Shown: piece after piece, positions 52,242 to 61,027 of the stretch
How the letters are laid out: every line of letters starts with the position of its first letter
Numbering within the stretch: position 1 is the first letter of the stretch
From: Candidatus Flexicrinis proximus
GTDB taxonomy: Bacteria; Chloroflexota; Anaerolineae; Aggregatilineales; Phototrophicaceae
DNA: 64,000 bases
Direction: 5' to 3'
Assembly: GCA_016712885.1 (NCBI GenBank)
Contig: JADJQF010000034.1
Coordinates: 62,001-126,000 of the forward strand
Notes under the pieces: model-generated
Seen by the model: the letters and a program-made list of their open reading frames with translations, nothing else
Database searches by the model: none
Told to the model about the DNA's origin: nothing
Made by a program: the position numbers and the translations under genes

Positions 52242-53120
52242 TCAGTTTTTGACGAGTGCCGCGGTCAGGAATGCCACGACTCTGCGCTCATACTCGTCTG
52301 GATATAGCGCGTAGCCGTTAGTGTGGCCGCCGTTCGGTACGACCCAGAGCTCGGATCGACCGCCTGCCGCCTCCGCGAAGAGCGTATTGAACTCCTGCTC
52401 ATCCGGCGCATTTTCCGCGGCGATCAGCAGGAACTGTGTGGAACCCGCAGCTTGTACCGACTCGATCATCGGCGGTGGCGGGGACTGCTGGGTTATCACG
52501 CGAACGGTAGCTTCCACGACCACCGGCATCGCGCTGGAAATCGGGTTGCGGTGGCTTTCCACCGCGTGAAACTCTGCGACGCACCGCTGTGTCGCGCCAT
52601 CCGAGACAATTGCGGCCAGCTTCTGAAACGTCGATGCAGCACCCAGCACGGTCTCGCCGCCCATCGACAAGCCCAGTGCGCCGACCGACTCCACGCCATC
52701 CCGCCCTTCAAGGAAAGCCATTGCCGCGCCGACATCTTCTGTCCCTTGCCAGCCCAGTAGGTTGGTCTGACCGCTGCTCTCGCCATGTCCGCGCGCATCA
52801 AATGCCAGCACTCCGAAACCATGGTCTTGAAGCATGCGTGCATACGGCTCAATGGACCTGCGCGAGCCGCCCGCACCGTGCAGGACCAGCACGACTGCGC
52901 CATTCTGTGGCTCTGCATACCAGGCCGCCAGGCTGTCGCCGCTCTCGGTGGTCAGGGTGACATCGCCAAAACCATCGGGCGCATCGCCAGCCTGCTGACG
53001 CGGCGCGCGCGTGGCCGCGACGCCAAACCCGATCGGAATCAGGATGAACTGGACTGCGAGCACAGCAATCAGCAGTGTCAGCAGCAACCGTACTAAGCGC
53101 TTCCTTCGATTGGATTTCAT
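52242..53120 (-). CDS. Membrane-anchored alpha/beta hydrolase
   Basis: 292 aa. A single N-terminal helix (LVRLLLTLLIAVLAVQFILIPIGFGVA) follows a basic KSNRRKRL start, anchoring the enzyme with its body outside. VVLVLHGAGGSRRSIEPYARML supplies the oxyanion loop, LGLSMGGETVLGAAS the nucleophile Ser, and PNGGHTNGYALYP the catalytic His. The substrate is unknown. The ATG at 53120 with GGGAGAG is chosen over an upstream in-frame start. Confidence 0.85.
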   Translation of the reverse strand: MKSNRRKRLVRLLLTLLIAVLAVQFILIPIGFGVAATRAPRQQAGDAPDGFGDVTLTTESGDSLAAWYAEPQNGAVVLVLHGAGGSRRSIEPYARMLQDHGFGVLAFDARGHGESSGQTNLLGWQGTEDVGAAMAFLEGRDGVESVGALGLSMGGETVLGAASTFQKLAAIVSDGATQRCVAEFHAVESHRNPISSAMPVVVEATVRVITQQSPPPPMIESVQAAGSTQFLLIAAENAPDEQEFNTLFAEAAGGRSELWVVPNGGHTNGYALYPDEYERRVVAFLTAALVKN

Positions 53121-53177
53121 AACTCTCCCAACTTGGACAATAGACCGGCCACGGCGCAAAGTGAAACACTCAAATAC

Positions 53178-53280
53178 GACACACGCGCTTGTGTGTCCCG
53201 GATAAAGGGTCGAGGGGCGCTAGTCCCTCGCGGAGGTGTGGACGCAGCGCCTCCACAAACTAAAGCGCATTGCCGCCTTG
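53178..53280. repeat. Multi-hairpin intergenic repeat, copy C
   Basis: ACAC...GTGT stem, GAGGG/CCCTC stem (53212-53229), and GTGGACGC/GCCTCCAC stem preceded by the shared TCCCTCGCGGAGGTGTGGA. The terminal block (AAAGCGCATTGCCGCCTTG) is degenerate relative to copies A and B. Confidence 0.6.
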
Positions 53281-53285
53281 CGCGG

Positions 53286-54032
53286 CTAGAAGGCCTCCAG
53301 CGGCACGTTGTATTCGACTTCGTTCAGGCACACATCGACGTAACTAAGATCTCCGCTGTGCAGCTGCCAGACTCCCAATCCCTTGATCGGAATCCGAAGG
53401 CCGCCGAACGTGCCGTATTCCGTAAACGGGGTCGCCCAGCTTGCCATCGTGTATTTGCCGCCGAAATCTCCGTATCGCTCGGCAATGAAGTTGAGCAGCC
53501 GGCCTGCGTCATCGAAATACATGCGCGCGCTGACATGATGTGGGCCATCGTGCAGCGTGACATCCGCGGCATGGTTATCAACCTCACTCCATGTGATGTT
53601 GTCGCCCAGATATGCCGTCGGGAACCATGTCATCTCGTTCAGGAAACGGATCGCCGTGCCTTGATCCACTTCGTCGCCTTTGCCGTCCGCAACCGTAAAC
53701 AATCCCAGGATTTTTCCGTGCATGTGACCGTGTCCATCCTTGTAGACATCGGTTGCCCGCATCAGCGGCAGGCCGAACATCCTGAACCGTGCCTTCCAAA
53801 GGAAGCCAGGGGGATTTGTCGTATAGAACTGCTCTACGTTGAGCGGCATCCATGGTTTGTCGGCGCCTGTACGGAACCTTCCCGAGTACTTGAGGCGTAC
53901 GGTATCGATCCACGGCTTACCGATCACACCGGAAAAGGTCAGGTAACGCTGCACCGGCTCAGGCAAACCTTCCAACGCTTCGGCGTTGATGATGGGCGAA
54001 AAACGCGAGCGAGCTTTTGCGGTTGCGATCAT
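53286..54032 (-). CDS. DUF6544/DUF6920-like protein
   Basis: 248 aa, soluble. The pattern LPEPVQRYLTFSGVIGKP at the start, KPWMPLNVEQFYTTNPPGFLWKARFRM, and NEMTWFPTAYLGDNITW agrees with my recollection of the DUF6544/DUF6920 family, whose function is unknown. Overlaps the membrane-protein gene upstream by four bases, so the pair should be co-translated. Confidence 0.6.
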   Translation of the reverse strand: MIATAKARSRFSPIINAEALEGLPEPVQRYLTFSGVIGKPWIDTVRLKYSGRFRTGADKPWMPLNVEQFYTTNPPGFLWKARFRMFGLPLMRATDVYKDGHGHMHGKILGLFTVADGKGDEVDQGTAIRFLNEMTWFPTAYLGDNITWSEVDNHAADVTLHDGPHHVSARMYFDDAGRLLNFIAERYGDFGGKYTMASWATPFTEYGTFGGLRIPIKGLGVWQLHSGDLSYVDVCLNEVEYNVPLEAF

Positions 54033-54952
54033 CGGCGGCTCCCTTGCAGGCTTGGCTTCGTGTATTTGATGGGTTCGGTGCTGTCTGCGATACCGCGAAA
54101 GAAAGCGATCGATAGCCAGCCGGCTACCAGCGCCATCGACAGGAACGAGACGACGTAAATGATGGCTTCGCCTGCCGTAAGCTGCACGCCGGCGTTGAGC
54201 TGAAATACGGTTTGCGCCACGACGACCAGGCCGATCAGCGCACAGAGGACCAGCATCGGCGCGGCGAATACGAACCCGATCGGCGCGCGGCGAAGCACCA
54301 GGACTCCAGCGACGACTGCATACGGTGCAATCAGTCCCAGGTCGAGCGGATAGGTGATGATAGTCGTATAGTGTCCGGCGACTTCGGGCGCCTCGCCGCT
54401 AATCAGCGACGGGATGATCCCGCTCAGCCATACCATCGCGACGATAATCCCCGCCGCGACCAGGAAACGTCCGATTGCCTTACGCGGCATCGTCACCGCG
54501 ATGCGTCTCGCCAGTGTCTGCCGGTCAACCGCCAGTACCGTCAGGATGAACGCATTCAGGCTGACGCCCAGCGCGGCGGTATAGACCAGCAGCAGGATGT
54601 TGTAGAACGCTCCAAAAGCCATCGACGCGGCATAGTACAGGCAGTAGCTCAGCATGGCTGTCAGCAGCAGCCCGCCGCGCAGCGAACCGCGCTGATAGCT
54701 CACAATCGCGTAAATCAGCAGCGGAACGGCGACGACTAGCGTGACCAGGTCGGTGCCTCTGAACCCGGCCGCGCTGAAAAGTGAATCGTGCTTATACAGC
54801 CCCTGACCAAAGATTTCGACCGTTCGCCCGCGCACATTCGTCGTTTCGAACACGACGCCGTCATCCAGCCAGAACAGGCCCATTCCCGCCATGACCACGG
54901 TCAGCAGCACCGTTATCCAGGCGAGCCAAACAATGCTCTTCTCTAACCTCAT
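54029..54952 (-). CDS. Polytopic membrane protein of unknown function
   Basis: 307 aa with about eight hydrophobic helices, beginning RLEKSIVWLAWITVLLTVVMAGMGLFW and ending near RGIADSTEPIKYTKPS. No catalytic motif is visible. The ATG at 54952 has GGAGGG six bases upstream. It lies between a DUF6544-like gene and a small membrane protein gene; all three read the same way and are probably one operon. Confidence 0.8.
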   Translation of the reverse strand: MRLEKSIVWLAWITVLLTVVMAGMGLFWLDDGVVFETTNVRGRTVEIFGQGLYKHDSLFSAAGFRGTDLVTLVVAVPLLIYAIVSYQRGSLRGGLLLTAMLSYCLYYAASMAFGAFYNILLLVYTAALGVSLNAFILTVLAVDRQTLARRIAVTMPRKAIGRFLVAAGIIVAMVWLSGIIPSLISGEAPEVAGHYTTIITYPLDLGLIAPYAVVAGVLVLRRAPIGFVFAAPMLVLCALIGLVVVAQTVFQLNAGVQLTAGEAIIYVVSFLSMALVAGWLSIAFFRGIADSTEPIKYTKPSLQGSRR

Positions 54953-55003
54953 ATAACCCTCCAACGCGTAAAACTATTCTGGGACGAATCTAACGACTTC
55001 GAC

Positions 55004-55396
55004 TTAACCAGTGATCCACGGCTGCCAGTGGAGTCCCAGGACAGCAATCAATAACACCGCGTCGATCAACACGCCCAACACCAGCGACGGCTGCCAGAAC
55101 AGGATCAGGATCGCCAGCGACGAAGTGGTCGCGAGAGCGATCGACGGCATCCACCAGCCTTGTGGCACCACTATTCCCGCGCTGCACAGCGCCGCAATAA
55201 CGAATCCGGCCACTGTGATCGCCGTCAGCACTGCTCCGATGATTCGCATGCCACTGATACTGAGTCCGGGGCGGCTCAGGATCCACGACTCGCTCAGCCG
55301 AAACGGATACTTGGGATCGGCGGGGGTAGGGGCCACATATGCGAGATGAATCAGCCCGTGGGCTGCAAGGAAGATCGCTAGAAGCAGTGGGGACAT
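55004..55396 (-). CDS. Small four-helix membrane protein
   Basis: 130 aa, four hydrophobic segments (LLLAIFLAAHGLIHLAYV; MRIIGAVLTAITVAGFVIAAL; SIALATTSSLAILILF; LVLGVLIDAVLLIAVLGL). A His-Gly-x-x-His motif lies in the first. Family not recognised. AGAGGAAAAG precedes the ATG. First gene of the three-gene operon. Confidence 0.78.
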   Translation of the reverse strand: MSPLLLAIFLAAHGLIHLAYVAPTPADPKYPFRLSESWILSRPGLSISGMRIIGAVLTAITVAGFVIAALCSAGIVVPQGWWMPSIALATTSSLAILILFWQPSLVLGVLIDAVLLIAVLGLHWQPWITG

Positions 55397-55515
55397 TCTT
55401 TTCCTCTGTATCGTGGGCGCAGCACAAAATACCGGTGCCCAACAGCCTTGGACAGCTATTTCGGATTATCGGTTCATCCTTAAGGCCAGGCTAGTGAGGT
55501 GCGAAATATGATATT

Positions 55516-55531
55516 TGTGACAATTGTCACT
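55516..55531. promoter_or_regulatory. Near-perfect CRP/FNR- or Rex-like palindrome
   Basis: TGTGACAATTGTCACT: a perfect 14-base palindrome (55517-55530) matching the CRP half-sites TGTGA-N6-TCACA at nine of ten positions and resembling Rex sites. It lies ~110 bases upstream of the predicted hox promoter. Confidence 0.6.
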
Positions 55532-55623
55532 AACTCACAAACCCTGCAGCATGTTACGACTGCTCTTCTTGATTGAGAGGTGACATTCGTTGTCCGCCCC
55601 AAGGAGGTTCAGCACCATACGTT

Positions 55624-55651
55624 TTGCCGCACCAACGCTATTGTTTATAAG
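55624..55651 (+). promoter_or_regulatory. Predicted hox operon promoter
   Basis: TTGCCG (55624-55629), 16 bases, TATAAG (55646-55651), about 50 bases before the hoxE start. The rest of the 305-base gap from 55397 carries only the palindrome above. Confidence 0.5.
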
Positions 55652-55701
55652 GTACACACGAACGTCCGCCGCGTGACGACGCTGCGGAACTGGGAGTACG
55701 T

Positions 55702-56211
55702 ATGTCGGAAAATGTTGCAGTTAGTGCCCTTCCGTCTGACGACAAACGCTGGCGCATCGTGCAAACGACGATGCGGCGCCATGGTTTTGCGCCGGACGCG
55801 TTGATCGAGACGCTGCACAGCGCGCAAGAGGCCTTCGGTTTCTTAGATGACACCTCCCTGCGCTATGTGGCGCAAAGCCTGAAGCTTCCCCTCAGCCGTG
55901 TTTACGGCGTAGCCACTTTTTACAACCTGTTTACGCTCAAGCCTCAAGGCGCGCATACCTGCGTCGTCTGTCTGGGTACTGCCTGCTACATTCAAGGTGG
56001 CCCCAAGATTCTCGCCGAAATTGAAAAGAGCATCGGGCTCCGCAAAGGCGAAACAACGCGCGATAAGCAGGTCTCATTGCTCGTGGCCCGCTGCCTCGGT
56101 ACGTGCGGCCTCGCACCTGCGGTCGTTTTTGACGGCGAGATCGACGGAAAAGTCAGCCCTGCAGAGGTGACGGCTCACCTGAAGGAGTGGTTGGCAGATG
56201 AACCCGGATGA
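55702..56211 (+). CDS. hoxE: Bidirectional hydrogenase diaphorase subunit HoxE
   Basis: 169-aa thioredoxin-like [2Fe-2S] subunit related to NuoE. Cys ligands: CVVCLGTACYIQGG (pair separated by four residues) and ARCLGTCGLAP (pair separated by three). The N-terminal helical bundle has YVAQSLKLPLSRVYGVATFY. HoxE links the diaphorase to the hydrogenase or to ferredoxin. It overlaps hoxF by 14 bases. GGGAG lies five bases before the ATG. Confidence 0.93.
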   Translation: MSENVAVSALPSDDKRWRIVQTTMRRHGFAPDALIETLHSAQEAFGFLDDTSLRYVAQSLKLPLSRVYGVATFYNLFTLKPQGAHTCVVCLGTACYIQGGPKILAEIEKSIGLRKGETTRDKQVSLLVARCLGTCGLAPAVVFDGEIDGKVSPAEVTAHLKEWLADEPG

Positions 56212-57844
56212 ACTTCTTGAACTTGCCGAAGAAACCCGCGCTCAGAATGCAACCTTCGACCATCTCGTGGTGGTCTGTACCGGCACCGGCTGCCTGTCAG
56301 CGGGCAGCGAGTCGCTGTTAGGCGCCCTTGAAGCCGAAGTCAAAGAACGCGGACTGACGAAGACCTGCCGAATCACCGGAGGCGGCTGTCGCGGCCTCTG
56401 CACCGCCGGCCCGATGGTCACCATCCCGAGTGACAACCTCTCCTACCACGGGGTCAAAACCGAAGACGCGAAAGCCGTCATCGACAGCCTCGATACGCAG
56501 CCGGTCGAACGCCTGACGTGCGACCTTCAACTGCCATTCTATTCGCGCCAGAAGCACGTCGTGACCGAAATCAACGGCCTGCTTGATCCAAAGTCGATCG
56601 AAGACTACATTGCCGCGGGAGGCTACGTTACTTTCCTGCGCGTTCTCACCCAGATGTCACCCGCCGAGGTTGTCGATGAAGTGCGCCGGAGCGGTCTGCG
56701 CGGCCGTGGTGGCGCGGGCTATACCGTCGGCCTCAAGTGGAGCACGGTCGCCAAGGTCAACGACACCCATAAATTCGTCGTCTGCAATGGCGACGAAGGC
56801 GATCCCGGTGCCTTCATGGACCGCAGCGTCATGGAAGACTACCCGCACCGCATCATCGAAGGCATGTTGATTGCCGCCTACGCAGTCGGTGCCGATCAGG
56901 GGTACTTGTACGTGCGTGCCGAGTATCCGCTGGCCGTCAAGCGTCTGCGTCATGCCATTCGACAGGCGGAAAAACTTGGCCTGCTCGGCCACAACATCAG
57001 CGGAACGCCCTTCAGCTTCACGCTGGACGTCCGGCTCGGCGCGGGTGCGTTCGTCTGCGGCGAAGAAACCGCCATGATCGCCTCGATCGAAGGCAAGCGC
57101 GGTCAGCCCCGGCCCCGGCCCCCGTACCCGGCTGAACACGGCGTCTGGGGTCATTCGACTCTGATCAACAACGTCGAAAGCTACGCCAATATCGTGCCGA
57201 TCATGCGTGAAGGCAGCGATTGGTTCGCGGCCATCGGCACAGAGCGCAGCAAAGGCACGAAGGTCTTCGCCTTATCCGGCCGTGTCAACAACACCGGCCT
57301 GATCGAAGTGCCGATGGGCATGACCCTGCGCGAAATCGTTTTTGAGATTGGCGGCGGCATCCCTGACGGCAAGAAGTTCAAAGCCGTTCAGACCGGCGGT
57401 CCGTCCGGCGGCTGTCTGACCGAAAAACATCTCGATCTGTCTGTGGACTATGAGACTCTGGCCCAGGCCGGCTCTTTCATGGGTTCGGGCGGCATGATCG
57501 TGATGGATGAAACCTCCTGCATGGTTGACGTTGCTAAGTACTTCATGGAGTTCTGCATGACCGAGTCGTGCGGAAAGTGTATTCCATGCCGCGTAGGGAC
57601 CGCGCAGATGCACGGCCTGCTGGAAAAGATAACGGCGGGTGAAGCCACCATGGACGATCTGGCGCTGCTCGAAGAACTCTGCGACATGGTCAAGCACACC
57701 AGTCTGTGCGGTCTGGGGCAGGGTTCGCCCAATCCGGTCCAGAGTACCCTCAAGTACTTCCGCGAGGAATATCTCGCCCACATCGTCGAAAAACGCTGCC
57801 CCGCTGGCGTATGCACCATCAAGCATGAGGCGGTGCTCGCATGA
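56198..57844 (+). CDS. hoxF: Bidirectional hydrogenase diaphorase subunit HoxF (NADH-binding)
   Basis: 548 aa. An N-terminal thioredoxin-like [2Fe-2S] domain (CTGTGCLSAGSES, GGCRGLCTAGP) is followed by the NADH/FMN core: LRGRGGAGYTVGLKWS, CNGDEGDPGAFMD, and GAGAFVCGEETAMIASIEG. A C-terminal [4Fe-4S] site has ESCGKCIPCRVGT and LCGLGQ. It oxidises or reduces NAD(H). Fused thioredoxin and NuoF-like domains are normal for HoxF. Overlaps hoxU by four bases. Confidence 0.95.
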   Translation: MNPDELLELAEETRAQNATFDHLVVVCTGTGCLSAGSESLLGALEAEVKERGLTKTCRITGGGCRGLCTAGPMVTIPSDNLSYHGVKTEDAKAVIDSLDTQPVERLTCDLQLPFYSRQKHVVTEINGLLDPKSIEDYIAAGGYVTFLRVLTQMSPAEVVDEVRRSGLRGRGGAGYTVGLKWSTVAKVNDTHKFVVCNGDEGDPGAFMDRSVMEDYPHRIIEGMLIAAYAVGADQGYLYVRAEYPLAVKRLRHAIRQAEKLGLLGHNISGTPFSFTLDVRLGAGAFVCGEETAMIASIEGKRGQPRPRPPYPAEHGVWGHSTLINNVESYANIVPIMREGSDWFAAIGTERSKGTKVFALSGRVNNTGLIEVPMGMTLREIVFEIGGGIPDGKKFKAVQTGGPSGGCLTEKHLDLSVDYETLAQAGSFMGSGGMIVMDETSCMVDVAKYFMEFCMTESCGKCIPCRVGTAQMHGLLEKITAGEATMDDLALLEELCDMVKHTSLCGLGQGSPNPVQSTLKYFREEYLAHIVEKRCPAGVCTIKHEAVLA

Positions 57845-58551
57845 CTCGTGTATTCACGCTCAAAATCAACGATCAGGAAGTCACCGGTCGTGAAGACGAG
57901 ACCATCCTGAAGGTCGCCCGCGACCACAAAATCCGTATCCCGACGCTCTGCGCGCTCGATGGCCTCTCGAACATCGGCGCCTGCCGTCTGTGTCTCATCG
58001 AACTGACCGGCGTCAGCAAGCTGCTTCCAGCGTGTACCACCTACGTGACCGAAGGCATGGAAGTCCATACCGACTCGGATCGCCTGAAGAAATTCCGCCG
58101 CATGACCATTGAGATGCTGTTTGCCGAAGGCAATCACGTCTGTTCGGTCTGCGTCGTCAACGGACACTGTGAGCTGCAGAACCACGCGATCCGTATGGGC
58201 ATTGACCATATCAGTCTGCCTTATATGAATCCTGTCCGGTCGGTCGATGCCTCGCATGAGCGCTTCGCTTATGACGGCAACCGCTGCATCCTGTGTACCC
58301 GCTGCGTTCGCGTCTGTGGCGAGGTCGAAGGCGCCCATGTCTGGGACGTCAAAGGCCGTGGCAACATCTCAGAGGTGATTACCGACCTCGATCAGCCCTG
58401 GGGCAGCTCTGAAAGCTGCACCAGCTGCGGCAAATGTGTACAGGTCTGCCCGACTGGCGCTCTATTTGTAAAGGGCAACGCTGTCGGTGAAATGACCAAG
58501 CGTGCCGGGTTCCTGACCGTCCTGGCTCAGATGAGGGAGAACGTAAAATGA
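57841..58551 (+). CDS. hoxU: Bidirectional hydrogenase diaphorase subunit HoxU
   Basis: 236 aa, homologue of the N-terminal iron-sulfur part of NuoG. A plant-type [2Fe-2S] site (PTLCALDGLSNIGACRLCLIE, then LLPACTT) is followed by a His-Cys3 site (HVCSVCVVNGHCELQ) and two [4Fe-4S] sites (CILCTRCVRVC; CTSCGKCVQVCPTGAL). It wires electrons between HoxF and HoxY. ATGA overlap with hoxY. Confidence 0.95.
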   Translation: MTRVFTLKINDQEVTGREDETILKVARDHKIRIPTLCALDGLSNIGACRLCLIELTGVSKLLPACTTYVTEGMEVHTDSDRLKKFRRMTIEMLFAEGNHVCSVCVVNGHCELQNHAIRMGIDHISLPYMNPVRSVDASHERFAYDGNRCILCTRCVRVCGEVEGAHVWDVKGRGNISEVITDLDQPWGSSESCTSCGKCVQVCPTGALFVKGNAVGEMTKRAGFLTVLAQMRENVK

Positions 58552-59081
58552 CCCGCAAACGTCTCGCGACGGTATGGGTTGATGGGTGTTCAGGATGTCA
58601 TATGTCGCTCCTGGACATCGACGAACGGTTGCTCGATCTGGCACAGAGCATCGACCTCGTCTACAGCCCGCTGGTTGATCGCAAGGATTTCCCGGATGAT
58701 GTCGACATCACCCTGGTCGAAGGTGCGATTAGCAGCGAGGGCGATCTTGAGAAGATTCTGCATATTCGCCAGAAGACCCGTATTCTTGTGTCCCTGGGCG
58801 ACTGTGCTGTGACGGGAAACGTCCCCTCGCTGCGTAACTCGGTAGGCGCCGAATCGGTACTCCGCCGCGTCTATCTCGAACCCGATCTGCGTAACGCCGG
58901 CGTCCCGACCATCGGTGTCCCAAGGCTCCTGCCTATTGTCCGGCCCGTACACGCCGTCGTGAAAGTGGATGTCTACATCCCCGGTTGCCCACCCTCGGCG
59001 GATACGATCTTTTATGTCCTCGGCGAACTGCTGGAAGGACGCACACCCAACCTCGCCGGTAAATCGCGCTTCGGTCTGTAA
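58548..59081 (+). CDS. hoxY: [NiFe] hydrogenase small subunit HoxY
   Basis: 177 aa. The proximal [4Fe-4S] cluster is bound by VDGCSGCHMSLLDID, SLGDCAVTGNVPSLRN and VYIPGCPPSAD. It lacks the long C-terminal extension and signal peptide of uptake hydrogenases, as expected for the cytoplasmic group 3d enzyme. Lies between hoxU and hoxH. Confidence 0.95.
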   Translation: MTRKRLATVWVDGCSGCHMSLLDIDERLLDLAQSIDLVYSPLVDRKDFPDDVDITLVEGAISSEGDLEKILHIRQKTRILVSLGDCAVTGNVPSLRNSVGAESVLRRVYLEPDLRNAGVPTIGVPRLLPIVRPVHAVVKVDVYIPGCPPSADTIFYVLGELLEGRTPNLAGKSRFGL

Positions 59082-59104
59082 CCGCAGCGGCAAGGAATTG
59101 TCTT

Positions 59105-60517
59105 ATGGCCAAGCAAATCGTCATCGACCCGGTTACCCGGATTGAAGGCCACGCGAAGATCACCATTCAACTCAACGACGCTGGAGAGGTCGATGACGCT
59201 CACTTCCACGTCACTCAACTGCGTGGGTTCGAAAAGTTCTGCGAAGGCCGTCCGTTTTCCGAGATGCCTTCGCTCATGGCGCGCATTTGCGGGATTTGCC
59301 CGGTCAGCCATCTCGTCGCTTCCTCCAAGGCGTGCGATATGCTGCTCGGTGTGCGTATCCCTAAGACCGCCGCCAACCTGCGCCGTATCCTCAATCTCGC
59401 CCAGATCGCCCAGTCCCACGCCCTCAGCTTCTTCTATCTCTCGTCGCCGGACCTGCTCTTGGGTATGGACGCCGACATGGAAAAGCGCAGCCTCTTTGGA
59501 GTGGCCGCGGCCCAACCGCAGCTTGCCCGGGATGGCGTACGGTTGCGCTCGATCGGGCAGCAGATCATCGAGCGCCTTGGCGGTAAGCGTATCCATCCGG
59601 GCTGGACGGTCCCAGGCGGTGTCAGCGAACCCCTCTCGGCTGAAAACCGCGACTTCGTGGCTTCGCTCGTGCCGGAAGGAATACGTATTGCCCGCCGCAC
59701 GCTGGAGTGGTATCGCGGCGTGCTTGGCAATTACGAGGAGGAAATCACGGCTTTTGGCCGGATGCACACGCTGTTTATGTGCTTGACAAATGCTGACGAC
59801 ACGCTCGAAATGTACGATGGGCATCTGCGTATCGGTGATCATCAAGGTAACGTTGTCGCCGATCACCTGCGTCCTGCAGAGTACGAAGACTACATGGGCG
59901 AAGCCGTCGAGGAATGGTCGTTCCTCAAATCCCCATACTACAAGCCGCTCGGCTACCATGAAGGCACCTACCGTGTCGGCCCGCTGGCACGCCTCAATCT
60001 CGTCAAGTCCTGCGGCACGCCGCTCGCCGATGAGGAGCTCCCGTTTTTCCGCTCACTCGATACCCAGAGCTCCTTCCACTATCACTACGCGCGTCTGATC
60101 GAAATCCTCTACTGTTTCGAAAAGATCGGTGAGCTGATCGAACTGCCGGACATCCTCAGCGACCGTGTGCGCGCTTATGCCCAACCTAACAACGAATTCG
60201 GCATTGGCACCAGCGAGGCGCCGCGCGGTACCCTGACCCATCACTACCAGATCGACGAGAACGGTCTGATCGTGCGGGCCAACCTGATCATCGCGACCGG
60301 CCATAACAACGTCGCGATGGACCGCAACGTCTACGAAGTCGCCAAACACTTCATCAAAGGGGACCACATCACCGACGGTATGCTCAACCGTGTTGAAGCC
60401 GTCATCCGCACTTTTGACCCCTGTCTGAGCTGTTCAACTCACGCAGTCGGCCAGATGCCGCTCCACATACAGTTGGTCGCCCCGACCGGAGAGGTTCTTG
60501 ACGAGGTCAAACGCTGA
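59105..60517 (+). CDS. hoxH: [NiFe] hydrogenase large subunit HoxH
   Basis: 470 aa catalytic subunit. The N-terminal nickel ligands are in MARICGICPVSHLVA and the C-terminal ones in FDPCLSCSTHAVGQM. About 24 residues after the final His form the tail that HoxW should cleave during maturation. Other conserved pieces: DPVTRIEGHAKI at the start and RAPRGTLTHHYQI-like EAPRGTLTHHYQIDENG. With HoxY it splits or makes H2. Its stop shares a base with the hoxW start. Confidence 0.96.
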   Translation: MAKQIVIDPVTRIEGHAKITIQLNDAGEVDDAHFHVTQLRGFEKFCEGRPFSEMPSLMARICGICPVSHLVASSKACDMLLGVRIPKTAANLRRILNLAQIAQSHALSFFYLSSPDLLLGMDADMEKRSLFGVAAAQPQLARDGVRLRSIGQQIIERLGGKRIHPGWTVPGGVSEPLSAENRDFVASLVPEGIRIARRTLEWYRGVLGNYEEEITAFGRMHTLFMCLTNADDTLEMYDGHLRIGDHQGNVVADHLRPAEYEDYMGEAVEEWSFLKSPYYKPLGYHEGTYRVGPLARLNLVKSCGTPLADEELPFFRSLDTQSSFHYHYARLIEILYCFEKIGELIELPDILSDRVRAYAQPNNEFGIGTSEAPRGTLTHHYQIDENGLIVRANLIIATGHNNVAMDRNVYEVAKHFIKGDHITDGMLNRVEAVIRTFDPCLSCSTHAVGQMPLHIQLVAPTGEVLDEVKR

Positions 60518-60975
60518 TGCTGCTGATCATCGGTTATGGCAATCCCTTACGGAGCGATGATGCGGTAGGTCAGCATGTGACCTGGGCGCTCGCCGAACGG
60601 CTGCCGCCCGGTCGGGTGCTGGTAGTCACCGCGCATCAGCTTACGCCGGAACTTGCGGAAGGGATCAGTCATGCCGATACGGTCATCTTCATTGATGCAC
60701 GCGAAGGCGGCCAGCCAGGCCATATTCACAAGCAGGTGGTAGTGCCTGCCCATCCCACCGGGGCATTCACCCACCACGTGAGTCCCGCTTCACTGCTTGC
60801 CGCCTCGCAATCCCTGTATGGATCGGTGCCTGACGGCATCCTGATCACGATCGTCGGCGATTCTTTCGAATTCGGTACCGAGCTTTCGCCGAAGCTGAGC
60901 GCGCAGTTCGACCTGATCACCGAGCAGGTTCTCCGCCTGATCCAGATCGCCCGCGAGGAGAAAGCCAATGCCTGA
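60517..60975 (+). CDS. hoxW: Hydrogenase maturation endopeptidase HoxW
   Basis: 152 aa. LLIIGYGNPLRSDDAVGQHV holds the conserved Asp/Glu-type nickel-sensing residue of the HybD/HoxW family; VIFIDAREGG and AFTHHVSPASLLA follow in the expected order. It trims the HoxH tail after nickel insertion. Overlaps hoxH by one base and ends just after the start of a 19-codon frame. Confidence 0.92.
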   Translation: MLLIIGYGNPLRSDDAVGQHVTWALAERLPPGRVLVVTAHQLTPELAEGISHADTVIFIDAREGGQPGHIHKQVVVPAHPTGAFTHHVSPASLLAASQSLYGSVPDGILITIVGDSFEFGTELSPKLSAQFDLITEQVLRLIQIAREEKANA

Positions 60976-61027
60976 GACTGGTGAATCGTACGACCTGAAG
61001 CGGGTCACAGTCGTTGCCGAGGGGTAA
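60968..61027 (+). CDS. 19-residue micro-ORF between hoxW and hypF (unproven)
   Basis: MPETGESYDLKRVTVVAEG runs from an ATG inside the end of hoxW to a stop that overlaps the hypF ATG (TAATG). The end LKRVTVVAEG looks like the HypF start LERRRVTVEG, so it could be a remnant of a duplicated 5' end or a coupling device. No ribosome site of note. Confidence 0.25.
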   Translation: MPETGESYDLKRVTVVAEG

